Shown here piece after piece: positions 45,621 through 56,824 of a DNA stretch of 64,000 bases (position 1 is its first letter; each line of letters begins with the position of its first letter). The notes beneath the pieces are model-generated. The model saw nothing but the letters and a program-made list of their open reading frames with translations. It ran no database searches and was not told where the DNA came from. This stretch comes from Undaria pinnatifida (Eukaryota; Sar; Phaeophyceae; Laminariales; Alariaceae), in assembly GCA_012845835.1 (NCBI GenBank), contig JABAKD010000006.1, positions 6,316,318 to 6,380,317 of the forward strand. Direction: 5' to 3'. Both the position numbers and the translations under genes were made by a program.

Positions 45621-46868
45621 GTTTTCTGCTTTTTTAAATTGGGTTTTTGGGTCGGGAAAGCGTGTGTTGTTTTCTCCTAGCATCTTGTTTGTTGCTTCGT
45701 AGTACGTACCTAGTTTGACATTCGTACGAGAACTACTTGTACTGCTCTACTACTGCTGAACGATACGTATTATTATTCCGGTTGTCGACTTGCGTCGGCA
45801 AGTGTATTTTTGTTTTTCATTTTTAGGCTTTGCAGTCTCACCATTATCATGACCCAAAGCTCGCATCATGGAAGCGCACGTAAACCATGGCAGTTTCGTA
45901 ATAGACTCGACTCGTCCGAGTTTGGAATTCGTTCCTTGCCTCCTAAGTAGCTTTCGTTTCGGAGCATCAACAGCATTCTTCAACTAAATCACACGGTTGA
46001 CTCACCCGACTGCTCGATGTTATGAGCACGTATGAACGTAGTGCAATATCGTTTCGGTGGATAGCATCAGTAGCAGCTGTGTTGTACTGATGAACTTACA
46101 AATAAGGTTCCGTAGTATTACGAGCACACGGACTGCACGTGGTAAATGCACAGTGAGGTATAGCGGTGGATACACATATTTATTCACAGTTTTGACTTTC
46201 TTCGATGTACTATTTGCTTTACGATTCACTTGAGGGGGTGCATTGACTCTGAAGCGCGCATTTTCTGACGCTTTCGCTTCCTTCGATGTACATCGCCGAT
46301 CAACAAAATTGCATCACGAGCAGAGTTTTAACGTCAAACCTACACCCACAGTGTATTTCCGTACCATCTGTATCGGTAGACGTTCTTCCGAGTACTCACG
46401 CACATGCATAAACGCGCAATAGTACGAATCTTCGCGGCATGTACTGCGCCAGCGTCCAGAGTTTAGGTTTCAATCAGTTTCATGTAGCTCCAGGTATACG
46501 TTCAGGGGGCGTGTTGTACGCCGAATGGACGGGTTTGCGCCTCTTACCAAGTTTTTTTCTCGCTTGTAATTACACCACGCGTAGCTTTTTGGGACATAGT
46601 TTGATCCATATTACAGATGATAATATAGCAGAACTGCATAATGCGTTGTTCCGTTCGTATTTTGATTTTCTGAGTGGCATGTTTACATAAACTTTGCCGT
46701 TGCCATTTAGACGCAAAGGTCTGAACATGACGTCGAATTTCTTTCGAGTATCAAGTTTCTCTACAGTAGCTACTGACTTCTCATCAAATGGGGGGTATTG
46801 ATGTTTCATAGACTTAGTACATTGCTATCTTTTCCAATCGCATTCACTACCCTGAGGTCACTGAGTGT

Positions 46869-47496
46869 CTGAATGTAGATGCAGAGAAATACAATGTGCG
46901 GGAAATATCGGTTTGCTACTTTACGTCGGTGTATTGTACCTGGTATATGCTACCTTTACATCGTAAGTATCGGCGAACGTTGCAAGGCATCTTGCAAGGA
47001 ACTTACCTGTAGGATTGTCGGTCGGTTGGTACGTACAAGATCTCGTAGAGTATATCTGCCCATGGCATAGGCATTGTGCTGTATCGATCAGGTCCTGGTC
47101 AGCCCAACCTCATTGTGTTTGTCTCTCTCTCCTTACACCTCCTGACGGTTCCGTTTCTCATTCCCCGACCTTCTATTATCTACTTCTTTGGTTTTCATCT
47201 TTTGGCCGGACGTGTGCCATTTTGCAAACCAGGTTCCCTTTGTCTTCTCCGTCACAAGTGGCCGTGACAGCCACTTCGGTGCCACGTATGCAGCCCTTGT
47301 CAACCAAGTCAGAACTTCGGTACACACCATTGTAAAATGGCAACTCTAATCCGAGACTAACGAGAAAACGACGCTTGCGTGAAGGATTATACGAGATAAA
47401 GTGCTGACATCGTTGTCCACAATCATGCAGGACGCACAAAGATGCACATCGTACAATGTTCCGTGCCATAGCCTAAACAAGCTCGGTATTTGTAGT
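46869..47496 (-). repeat. Single-copy counterpart of the triplicated 635-bp unit
   Basis: Reverse-complement match to 16475-17109, clearly diverged (roughly 90%) from the three identical left-arm copies. It shows the ancestral single-copy state. Confidence 0.85.
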
Positions 47497-47866
47497 GTGG
47501 CCAATATAGGATCCTTTGTTGCTCGACTACGAGGAGACAGACAAGCGGGGAATTCAAACCGGTTTGAAATTGCCATCGCTCGCCAGCTTTGAGTCCATCC
47601 CTCCACTGCCCCTTTAACGCGTATTAATGGCGTGGGGTAAGCACCCATTGCATTCGGAATGCCCCGAGGATATACAAGAGCAGGCGGTTCGATTTCGGTT
47701 GAGTGACAAGATATCGGTCACTGTTTCGAAGAGTTGGCGTCTTACCTCTGCCGTAGCCCTTGTGGCACCAGAGCATGTCCTTGTCCTCGCCACGATGGCT
47801 TCGCTTTCTCCCTCAAGTAGGTGAACACACCATTCGTCGCCTGACGTTTGCCGCGTTGGAAGCGGG

Positions 47867-48283
47867 ATGATGTCCTTCTCATTGGTGATCTACCCTCGTA
47901 TCCATGCTCTACTGCCGTTGCGATTCGTGTTGCAATGTTTCAAGCGCACGCACGTGTCACACTTGGTGTGGTTTGCACCACACAAGGAGAGCGGTTGTTC
48001 AAGCGATGGAACGCTCGTTAATCGATCGCATATTCAACTTGATCGGTATCGGTGTAATTGGATCCTGAGTAAAACGGATGATGCAATGCAGATGACACGT
48101 ATTTACAGAGAAGTGGGCAGGTGGAGGGTAGTTGAAGTTTCGTCAAACGAATCACTCATAGCAGCATATGCTTTGCCACCATCAAGTTGGTTAATGCGTC
48201 GATCGACCGCTAAAAGCAAGAAGCCCGTTCGTGGGTGGAGGGAACTTTCGCTGATTATCCAAGCCATTATCAACCCCGTGTAA
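47867..48283 (+). CDS. 138-codon open frame in the right arm, unrecognised
   Basis: The frame opens at ATG-ATG at 47867. Peptide composition is ordinary (Leu, Ser, Arg, Ile) with a basic C-terminal third. The corresponding left-arm DNA (about 15650-16100, minus) is not open, so there is no sign of selection on the frame. Probably accidental. Confidence 0.15.
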   Translation: MMSFSLVIYPRIHALLPLRFVLQCFKRTHVSHLVWFAPHKESGCSSDGTLVNRSHIQLDRYRCNWILSKTDDAMQMTRIYREVGRWRVVEVSSNESLIAAYALPPSSWLMRRSTAKSKKPVRGWRELSLIIQAIINPV

Positions 48284-50480
48284 CGTGCGTGTCGAATTCT
48301 GTACGAGAAAAGAGGGTTCTTGACAACTGGTCACCGGTTGTGCGACCTGGAACTTGGAAACAGGGATATGGTCGCGAACGAGAATGTTTTTGCGAGTAGT
48401 ACGTTATTTATACCAACGCCTGCTTGCGTTTCAGGTTCGCCACTGGCAGTGCAGCACAGGTATGTGCCTGGTACCGGATCATGTGCATCGTGTTTGTAGT
48501 CACTGACGAAGTAGTGAGGCGTAGCTAGCCTTTACCCATGCGTTTGTTTCCGGAGCAGGTGTGCTACAACCATTTTGATCCGTGTCATGTCCGTGTGGCC
48601 ATGGTTACTACGTAACGGTGGATATGAGATGCTACGTATTAATGCGTGTTGAATTCAAGTGTTTCAGTTTAGCTCATTATACATATATGCAAAAAAAATC
48701 ATTTTTGACTTTAGGGATTCAGTGAGGAGTTTTTTTTCGTCTCGGCCTAAGTATACGATTCGCGGAACTGGATTGTTCGGTCAAATAGCTTCGTTCGAGC
48801 GCCAGCGCCGGCTTCGGGGGGAGGCTCCAACACCCCTCGCCCTGCCGTGTCCGTTCCGCACATCGACGTGATCGCGGCCGGATGCCGAGCGAGACAAGCG
48901 AAAATTTGCAAAAAAAGCTCTTGTCGAGGAGGACTTCCGGAGATTTTGGTTGTATCTTATTGTCTTCAGCGCATGGATGATTTACAAAATTGGCATCATT
49001 TCCAAACGGTAGTTGCTAATGTTTGGAATTTTACGGTGGCAAACTTTTGAGCGTTTGTTTTGCTTGGCGTCTGCAGGGCTGGAGAGTTTGATTGTTTGGC
49101 TTGACGTCTGCAGCGTTTGAACGAATGAAAAAGTAAACATCTTTGGGGAGCGGCTCCAACGCGTAAACGTCTTCGGGGGCCTGCTCCAACGCCCCTCGCC
49201 CTTCCTTATCCGTTGGGCAGCTCGACGTGCACGCGGATGGATGCTGAGCGAGACGAGGGATAAGTTGCAAATATATTGTAGTTTGACGAGGAAATTTTGT
49301 TACTTCGGTTGTATCTTATAACAACGTCTGCAGCGTCTGGATAATTTCTAAAGTTGGCATCATTTCCAAACGGTAGGTAGTTGCTAAAGCTTTGCATTTT
49401 GCGGTGGTATACTCTCGAGCGTTTGTTTTGCTCGATGTCTGCAGGGCTTGAGCGCATGTTGTAATACCAGTAGAAGTAGATCGCTTCAATTCGCCCTTGT
49501 ACATTATTGCGTTTGGTGCTGTTGAAATGCTTCTCATTTCGAGCGTGCTTGGTCTGTACGTCCACCTGATATAGGCTCAAAATCGTCAGCAGGAGTTGTA
49601 CAAATGAAGAATGTGTATAACTTCCTCGGGTGCTCACGCACATGTAAAAAAATGTCTGATAAATCCTAATTGGGTGCGCGCCAACAACAACGTACAACAA
49701 CGATGGACAACCTACAAAAAGAAGCAGACTAACAACGCATGAGCGATGACGTGCTTTTCGTAGACGAATGTACATACTTCGACATCTGCGAAACGTTCCA
49801 TACGGCCGGCAACGAAGGCGAGGATACAACTGTTTTAGAAAGTGAAATTAGACGGACACCCTTCACAAAACAAAATAATCCCTAAATATCGTACATGATG
49901 CAAATGACCAGTTGAATTGCGACCGCGTAAATAATTGGGAGCTTAGTTAGGGGGCTTTGACCCAATAGGCTAAGGCTTTTTGCGCGACCTATTATGCAAG
50001 TAACTATCCAAATTGCGGTGTTTTTGCTTGACGTCTGCAGGGCTTGAACGAATGAAACACGGAAAAGTGCGAACAGTTGTGAAGAACGCGATGCAAGAAG
50101 ATTAGAAAGGCTGCAAGACGAACAAATCTCGGCCTCAGTATGCGATTCGTGGAACTGTAATTTTCGATCAAATAGCTCCAGTTCGAGCGCCGTCTTCGGG
50201 AGGCGGCTCCAACGTCCCTCGCCCTGACGTATTCGTTCCACACATCGACGTGAACGCGGATAGACGCTGAGCGAGACAAGCGAGAAATGCGTTTTTTTTT
50301 AATTTGGGCGGTATACACCCGAGCTATTGTTGGATCTAGGACTATCTATGTAGAGCTTGAACGAATATTTAAGGGGCAACGTTTCTAAATTGGAATCTAA
50401 CTTACTCCCCGACGATGCATTTTTCATGGCCGCCTCCAAGCGCATGCCCTATCGTAGCTACTACTGCTGTGTGTCGTTTC
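48284..50480. other. Right-arm counterpart of the CTGCAGACGTCAAGC repeat region
   Basis: Mirror of about 13460-15680 in the left arm, with the same three diverged blocks (about 48780-48900, 49150-49270, 50155-50290). Frames such as 49829-49206 (207 codons, minus) are wider than their left-arm partners and unrecognised. Confidence 0.5.
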
Positions 50481-51015
50481 CTTTCGGCTCAGTGGGTATA
50501 ATGATATATAACCAACAAAGGATGTGTCGTGAGTACGATTCTCACCCAGATCATATTTGTTACCAGGTATACAGGAGCGTGTGCGCGGGAGAAGTTTTGA
50601 ATGGTTTTGATGGTTGTTAGTGTTCTTCTGAGTACGACTAACTGCTAATATTAGTACGTGGAGAGAGGATAGCCCCGGAAATCGCTCTTACGAAATCGTT
50701 GATAAATATATAATGAATTGGAAAACATATTTGGTTGTTTTTTTGCATAACCCACTCATGTCAGTGTTACTGAGTCATGTGACCGCGGTGGGTAGTGCTA
50801 TGTGTCGTGCGTTCGATTTTTACCAACTTCATGTTTGTCTTCATTTATGCATGCGCGCTGACGACATTATGAACGGATATTTTGGGAGTTTAGCATATAT
50901 GTGTGTTAATATAAGAACTACCTACTGAGCTACTGAGTCAAGTGATTAAGTATAGCTCAGTGGGCAGTGCTGTAGCATTTCTCGGTCAAATCACCTTGTT
51001 CGAAGGCCGCCGTCA
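50481..51015 (+). repeat. Cluster of tRNA-derived modules (right-arm copy)
   Basis: Mirror of 12945-13470. Modules are at 50483-50548 (A box GGCTCAGTGGG, intact GTGAG/CTCAC T-arm), 50781-50830 (GTGGGTAGTG then GTTCGAT) and 50952-51012 (TAGCTCAGTGGG then TTGTTCGAAGG). Acceptor stems do not pair. These are pol III-type repeat heads, not functional tRNAs. Confidence 0.65.
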
Positions 51016-51620
51016 AAGCGAGATGAGCGCAAAATGTTGTATTTTGAACGGTGCTCCCCAGTTATTCTTCGAATCTTGATGTATGGATAGGTTGATGAAA
51101 TAAACTTGGCAAGACATTCCATCCAAATTGGCATCATATTTTGTGCCAAAACATGAAAAAAAATTCTGCGCAAAACTCCCCATGGTACTGCGGTAGGGAT
51201 CATATTGGTGCATTTGTTTATTGGATTTCTGTAGGTTCACGTACATACATAGATATAGACGTGGCAAGCGCACGCGTGACTAAACGATAAGGAGGTTGTA
51301 GTGATTACGATTACTGCGTCAGGAAAATACACACAGCAGCATTCCGAGTGGCTGCGTCCACCCGAGGGTTGTATTGTACAAGTTGCTCCTCTTGTTGTAA
51401 AGTTGCGCCACACGAAGGTGGCGGTAAGTAGGCAGTAGGATGGCGTGCTGTGTTGTTGCTGTAGTCTCTGACTCCGTTGCTGTGATCGTTTGCCGGTCAA
51501 GTGCAAGCGGTCGTATGTTGGTACGTCACTGACCGATAACTTTGTGTTGCTTCGTACTTGACGTGCGCCTTATTGCTGCTGATTGCTGATTAATCATTTC
51601 TTCTAGTGATTTGTTGGAAA

Positions 51621-51925
51621 AAAATTCGGCACACGTCTACCTTCCAGCTTCTGGACATACGAGCCGTGGTAACAGGTGTCGTTCTTCCCTTCCCCCCCCG
51701 GTTACTGGCTTCATTGTTTTTGGCGCATAGGGGTCAGCACCCACTAATCGTCGATTGTTCATCGAGTGTTGGTAACTCACGCTCTCGCGCTTTCCGCAAG
51801 TCATGTAGAGCACAAGACGAAAACTTGTACGAGTACGCACTCGGGGGAATCCAAACTCACGAAGCTGGCCTATACCAGGCGCGAGCATATCACCTGATAC
51901 GCCACCGGGGCAGTGAATGATATAG
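51621..51925 (+). repeat. SINE-like repeat (right-arm copy)
   Basis: Mirror of 12025-12317; the tRNA-type head lies at the 51925 end, read on the minus strand. Confidence 0.6.
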
Positions 51926-53997
51926 AAAGGTCGCCCCGGTGGTCAAGTGAGGTTGCACTCGAATACTACTACCATTAATACTAGCGGTGGTCCTTGAGTT
52001 AAATAACCACCGTTGTGAGCTTTGTTGACGTAATTTTTTTGCAGAAATAAATGGGAGTAAAAGGAAAAACTAACTGCTGAAATCGCGTAGCAGCGGTGGG
52101 TAGGTGCAAATCGACGGGAACCGACGAGGGAAGCAAATTCTGAATTTCTCTCGCGATAAAAATTAGGGCAGGTGCTGTGGTGGGGAGGGGGGAGGGGAGC
52201 CCCTTATATGACCCCGGATCTAAGTTATAATACTGCATTGGGAGGGCGAGAGTAATGCTAGCATCACAACAAATGGGATGGGAAAAAGAAAAGAAGTGTA
52301 GTGTATCGCTGCTGCTGTAATAATGCGATACCCAAGCAAGTTGCACCGATCGACTCGATCTGGACAGACTGCTGTTGTATAATGCCAAAAGGTCCATGAA
52401 CAACTTCTCTAATCACACTCATCGGACATGGTCAGTCACCTTACTGGACCCGAATGCGTGATCGAGTAAACTATCACAAGAAACGCACTCGACATAGTTC
52501 GTCGCTAGATTGAAGGGTTAGTCGGCGTGTGCTCGGATTTATCTGATCGAAATCTGATTAATGAAGCTCGGAATCAGATTTATATACGAAACAAACGGTA
52601 GCTGTTATTAGTAGTACATTGTTATGATCGTTAGTCTATATCGAACTCTTGGCATTACCTTACATACTGTACGCGCAGACTATAACGTGTGCGGTGACTT
52701 CTCTTTTTTCTACTAAGTATTGAATCGGACAAGTTGAGGTGCTGCCTGCCCTACGCGAAGCACATGGGTGCCGGCATCATGCGGAGCCATTGTATATATA
52801 TTTTTTCATGCGTGTACCACCTTTGGTTTGCTTGGGTTTTTGTTGAGGGTATTCTCCATCTCCAGAGAGACTGGAGCCTGTCCTGTGACCACAGACTTGA
52901 TCATGCGAGTTAATGTGAGAACAACGACAACAGGTGAAATCAAAACAATGCAGTTTAGCTCTACACTAGACTTTCTAATGGCCTGTCAAACATCATGCAT
53001 ATTTGTATCTATACAGACTATGCTGTCATCGTTGGACATACGTTCCATAGTTCCTTGTACTGCAACTGCACACCGCCGTGCAATGTGTAGGACGTACGAC
53101 TCGACCCGGCTGCCCAAGCTACATATAGCATATGTATGCTGGCTGACGTGAAAATGTATTTTGTTTCATAACGCCTTGGAATGTAATACATCGCGTCTAT
53201 AGTTCACATGGTTACGCACGACGACATAGTCATGTGATATGAATTGCGTGTTTTTTGTTTCCGCGAGAAACGTCGCGTACTTCTCCGAGCTACAATATCA
53301 CAGGGCGTTATGTTGATTCAATCTGCAGGACACAGCGAGAGGGGGCACGATTGATATAATGTATACGCGAGGTGAAACTGATTAATCAATTGTTGGAAAC
53401 GCCATCATCACTCGAATGCGAGAATACTGAAGGGATCTACGTGAAACAATCTCGTAGCAATCGCGATGCCTCACACCTCCGTTCGCATCATGCTGAGGCC
53501 ATCGTACACTCTATACCATACCGCTATGGCACACATGTCAGAAAACACAATAAAACTCACGCCGCCGCCTCTTGTGTTTTGATAAACTTACCTCCAATTC
53601 ATTTGTGGTTAAACTAGCCAGCCATGCTTGACCAGCGACACTTCGTCTATGCCGACATACACCCGGTAAAACAAATACACGTAAAGCATGGTATCGAAGG
53701 CCTCGCAAATAACAAATTCCAACCGATCACATGCCATGTTCTGTCAGCGTGTAGCCTCGAAGTACTATGAAACCAAGCCGTACACTACCTCTACAAGGCT
53801 AGTTGCTACATTCACAAACCGTCCTGCGTACTTTACATTGGACTACAATAATTTATTTTTGACTGATGTCATTGGCCACATGCGCGAAGAACGGACATGC
53901 ACCCGAAGCGACCGAATCGAAACATGAATGGACTCGAAAAGATAACTGAAACTGGTTTCAGCTGGATCTGTGGCTGTCCAGCATGGGCACTAGAGGA
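51926..53997. other. Non-genic arm sequence
   Basis: Mirror of 9934-12024. No supported gene besides the dispersed repeat. Confidence 0.45.
52807..52935 (+). repeat. Dispersed repeat of about 125 bp (right-arm copy)
   Basis: Mirror of 11011-11131, and 85-90% identical to the copy at 40166-40290. Confidence 0.85.
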
Positions 53998-55320
53998 TCA
54001 AAGATGCTTCGTGACCAAATCGTTCAAAACCACCATATCATGCTCATTAGGAATGAAACGTGCTACGAACACCGCTTCTACACACAAGCAATAGTACTCG
54101 CTTGACCTCGTCTGAACGCATTCGCGAGACCATTTACACCGCAACCGTGCGTCAACAGCAACAAAAATTATGTCCGACACGTCTCCTGTCTGTATGGTCG
54201 TTGGGGTGTCGTCCTGCGTTTCCCGTTCAGTTGGGAGATTGACGCGGTGACCGTACGACATGATGATGGTTGTGTACGCCACACCGTGAGCGTCGACGTA
54301 GCATGTGCTTTCGGGGGTATAGTGTTCTGATACGAAGAACGGGGCCTGGGGATGTCCATCGAACGTGTCGGTTTGAACATTGAAGTCGTCATCCGCTGTG
54401 GTAACTGTTCCCTCATCCGTGTTGTACTTCACCAGCATGTTTATCACTCCCTGCGAATTCATTTCAGTTGCAGTAGCACAGCAGGCGTCAGACTGGGCAG
54501 TGAATACAAATAATATGCATCAGGTCGGAAATCGCTTCTGAATATATTGATTGGACTCTCCAGTGGTTCAACGATGGAAGCAACGGGTACATCTTTGTCG
54601 ATAATGATTTTGTCCGTGTCAAGTCTCGTTCTCTCTGAAAATTGCACGACAAAGAAAGGCGAATGGTCAGGATATCGTCATGTATGCCGAATTTCCCGCC
54701 GCACGCTTGCCAGTGTTCCCGCTATCGCCGCAAGGTTTTTACATTAGAAGAAGGAAGCCAGATAAATGGCCTGGTCGACATGAAATGACACTTACTCCAC
54801 ACCAGACACGTCCGTGCTTCCTACATTGTCGGTCGAGGTACGGCCCTGTATGAGGACTACACGCTGTGAACAGGACAATGAGCAACGTAACGTTGGTGTG
54901 CCATACCGTAAGCTTCGGCTTCGGAATATAAGGACAACCCCCCTGGTTCCTGGGGTGTGTCTAGGGCACGAAAAACGTGGGAAGTCATTTGTTCATCGTC
55001 GAGTTTCGCTCACGTGTTATGGTTTTCGCGTAATTTATGTCGGGTTGGTGACTACTCCGTCAACAGTGGCACTAACGATTGTTTTCTAAGGCGTCGCCAA
55101 GCGTTATCCACCCCATGGAGGAAAAAAAAGATTTGCTTCAAATATACCACAACGTCTTTCGTTTCATATACTGCCGCAGCCGTGACCATGCTGGCTCTAT
55201 CACCTCCAAGAGGGAGTTTGTGTGTTCCTTTCTCGCCTCGGAACTTCTCGATGGGGACATGAGCCAACACGGGAGGCCTACGTTACGCAATTTCCACCAC
55301 ACGAGCAATTTGTTCACATG
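53998..55320 (-). pseudogene. Decayed or split gene crossing the right outer junction
   Basis: Read leftward on the minus strand, coding-like segments occur at about 55270-55052 (72 codons, around VYETKDVVVYLKQIFFFLHG), 54985-54790 (around GLSLYSEAEAYGMAHQRYV), 54650-54459 (62 codons, around VASIVEPLESPINIFRSDFR) and 54462-53998 (154 codons, ending VVLNDLVTKHL). Phases change between segments. A GTAAGT donor-like site lies near 54799, and the last two segments overlap as ATGA (54462-54459). The whole looks like one gene split by short introns or broken by indels. No domain is recognised. A virus-like structural protein is conceivable from its length and beta-rich look, but that is speculation. 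The arm junction at 54196 cuts through its last segment. Confidence 0.45.
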
Positions 55321-56824
55321 AGTCGTTTATGGTCTTTAATTACTACATGTATGTCTCGCTGTAAACGACTATCGTGACTTTAATTGTACGGAGCACCGGT
55401 TGACGGAGCGGGACAGCGAATATCATGCCCTAATGTTTGTTCGTATGCCAGGAAGGCAAACCAATCCGCCGGTGGAGTCGAATTTGTGTTTGTTACTCGC
55501 ACATTTGTTTGCTGCGCTAGTGTGTATTTCGCCCGAAATGGACGCTACGCGGATAATCACAGCAAAGCAATAGGCCTTATGTTCTCAATTATAACGCATA
55601 CACGTTGGGCGCAACGTCAAGGCAACAGCACGTATGCTCCAAAGAAACAACTAAGACCGTCGTCACAATAACCTGATAAAGGAGAGCGTTTGTGGGAACC
55701 GGAGAATGTGTAAAACGTTGCCGTCACAATACACGGGGGTTGGAAAACGCTATGCGCTTGACCTCTCGCGTGCACCACGAAAGCGTTCGTTTGTAGGTCA
55801 CAAGTGTTGGCGTTTTCGGTGTACAGCTGTAAAACGCGCGCCGGTAGAGTTTTTCGTCTGACTTATTTCCCATCGTCGAGTTAGTATTTGCTAGGCGGAG
55901 GACGGAGTTTACTTAAACCGCTTGACTTCGTCTGCATTCGCACACCCAACGCGCCGAGCCATGAACGCCCACGACAGATGCCACAATGGACAACTCCACG
56001 ACGCCGCAGGAGACAGCTGCCGCTCATACCTACCTGGTCGCCAACAACTCTCTAACATCGACTCAACACACATGCGTATGTGTGCGCTGGAAGGACACTA
56101 CATTATCAACTGCGCCGATGACACGATGCGCTTCGATATTGAAAGTCTGTAAACCTGAATTTTCCGGGCCGTATCGTACCCTACAAAATGACCAAGCTTC
56201 AGGAATGCAGTGTAGATTTATCTCTGCGTGTTTTGGCGAATGGCCACGGACCCTGTATCTCTTCAAATACACAATCGAGTCCGCGCGGACACTGGGTGTG
56301 GTGGACGTTGATCAGCAGAGGTAGGAAATGGTACAGAAGATCTAGCACAAAGAGAACCCTCGCAAACACCTTTTGCGCACCTCAGTACTCCCCGATATGG
56401 TACCAGCAGCGACAATAGATTGGCTGTGATCTTGCGATGAAGGATTTGCGGGGAGAAAAGGCGAACAAAAGCTTTTCGGCACGAGCTTGACTGCAGGGTA
56501 GGCCAGCCAGCCCCTCTCCTTGTTCGAAGTGTTGGAGACGGGCGTGACGGTGTTGAACTGCCAGCAAACGCGATGAAGGGTGCAGCGTGAGGTAGAGGGG
56601 CAAAGACGGCGGAAGGCGGGGGGGAAATGACGGAGAGTGTTTTTGACGTTGATAACAGAGGGGGGTTGATGAAGTGGAGGGGGAAGGAAACCGTGTCTGT
56701 AGTCGACGAAGGAAGCTGAAATTGTGGACGGATAGAATCACCAATGTGCGCGATTTCGCATCACCCTTGTTCGATAGGGACTAAATTTAACGATGCCTCT
56801 GGACAACCTATTGAATACCACGCA
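55321..56824. other. No convincing gene
   Basis: Frames at 55384-55671, 55986-56324 (plus) and 56744-56382 (minus) are short and unrecognised; the last is Pro/Ser-rich from a CCCTC/GAGGG tract. Mixed unique DNA. Confidence 0.35.

Larger units (their letters stand above)
42203..54196 (-). repeat. Right arm of the large inverted repeat (11.99 kb)
   Basis: Reverse-complement partner of 9735-23094. It holds a single copy of the 635-bp unit that is triplicated in the left arm, and lacks a roughly 46-base insert seen at about 15237-15282 of the left arm. Its outer end lies inside a gene-like frame that continues to at least 54462 (see 53998-55320). Its inner end adjoins a 143-bp dispersed repeat (42063-42205). 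Confidence 0.95.

Noticed and set aside
49206-49829. 207-codon minus-strand frame in the right arm
   Set aside because: The left-arm counterpart is broken into shorter frames, the sequence is made of local repeats, and the peptide shows no domain.
56382-56744. 120-codon minus-strand frame
   Set aside because: Pro/Ser-rich composition arises from a purine/pyrimidine tract; no conserved motif.
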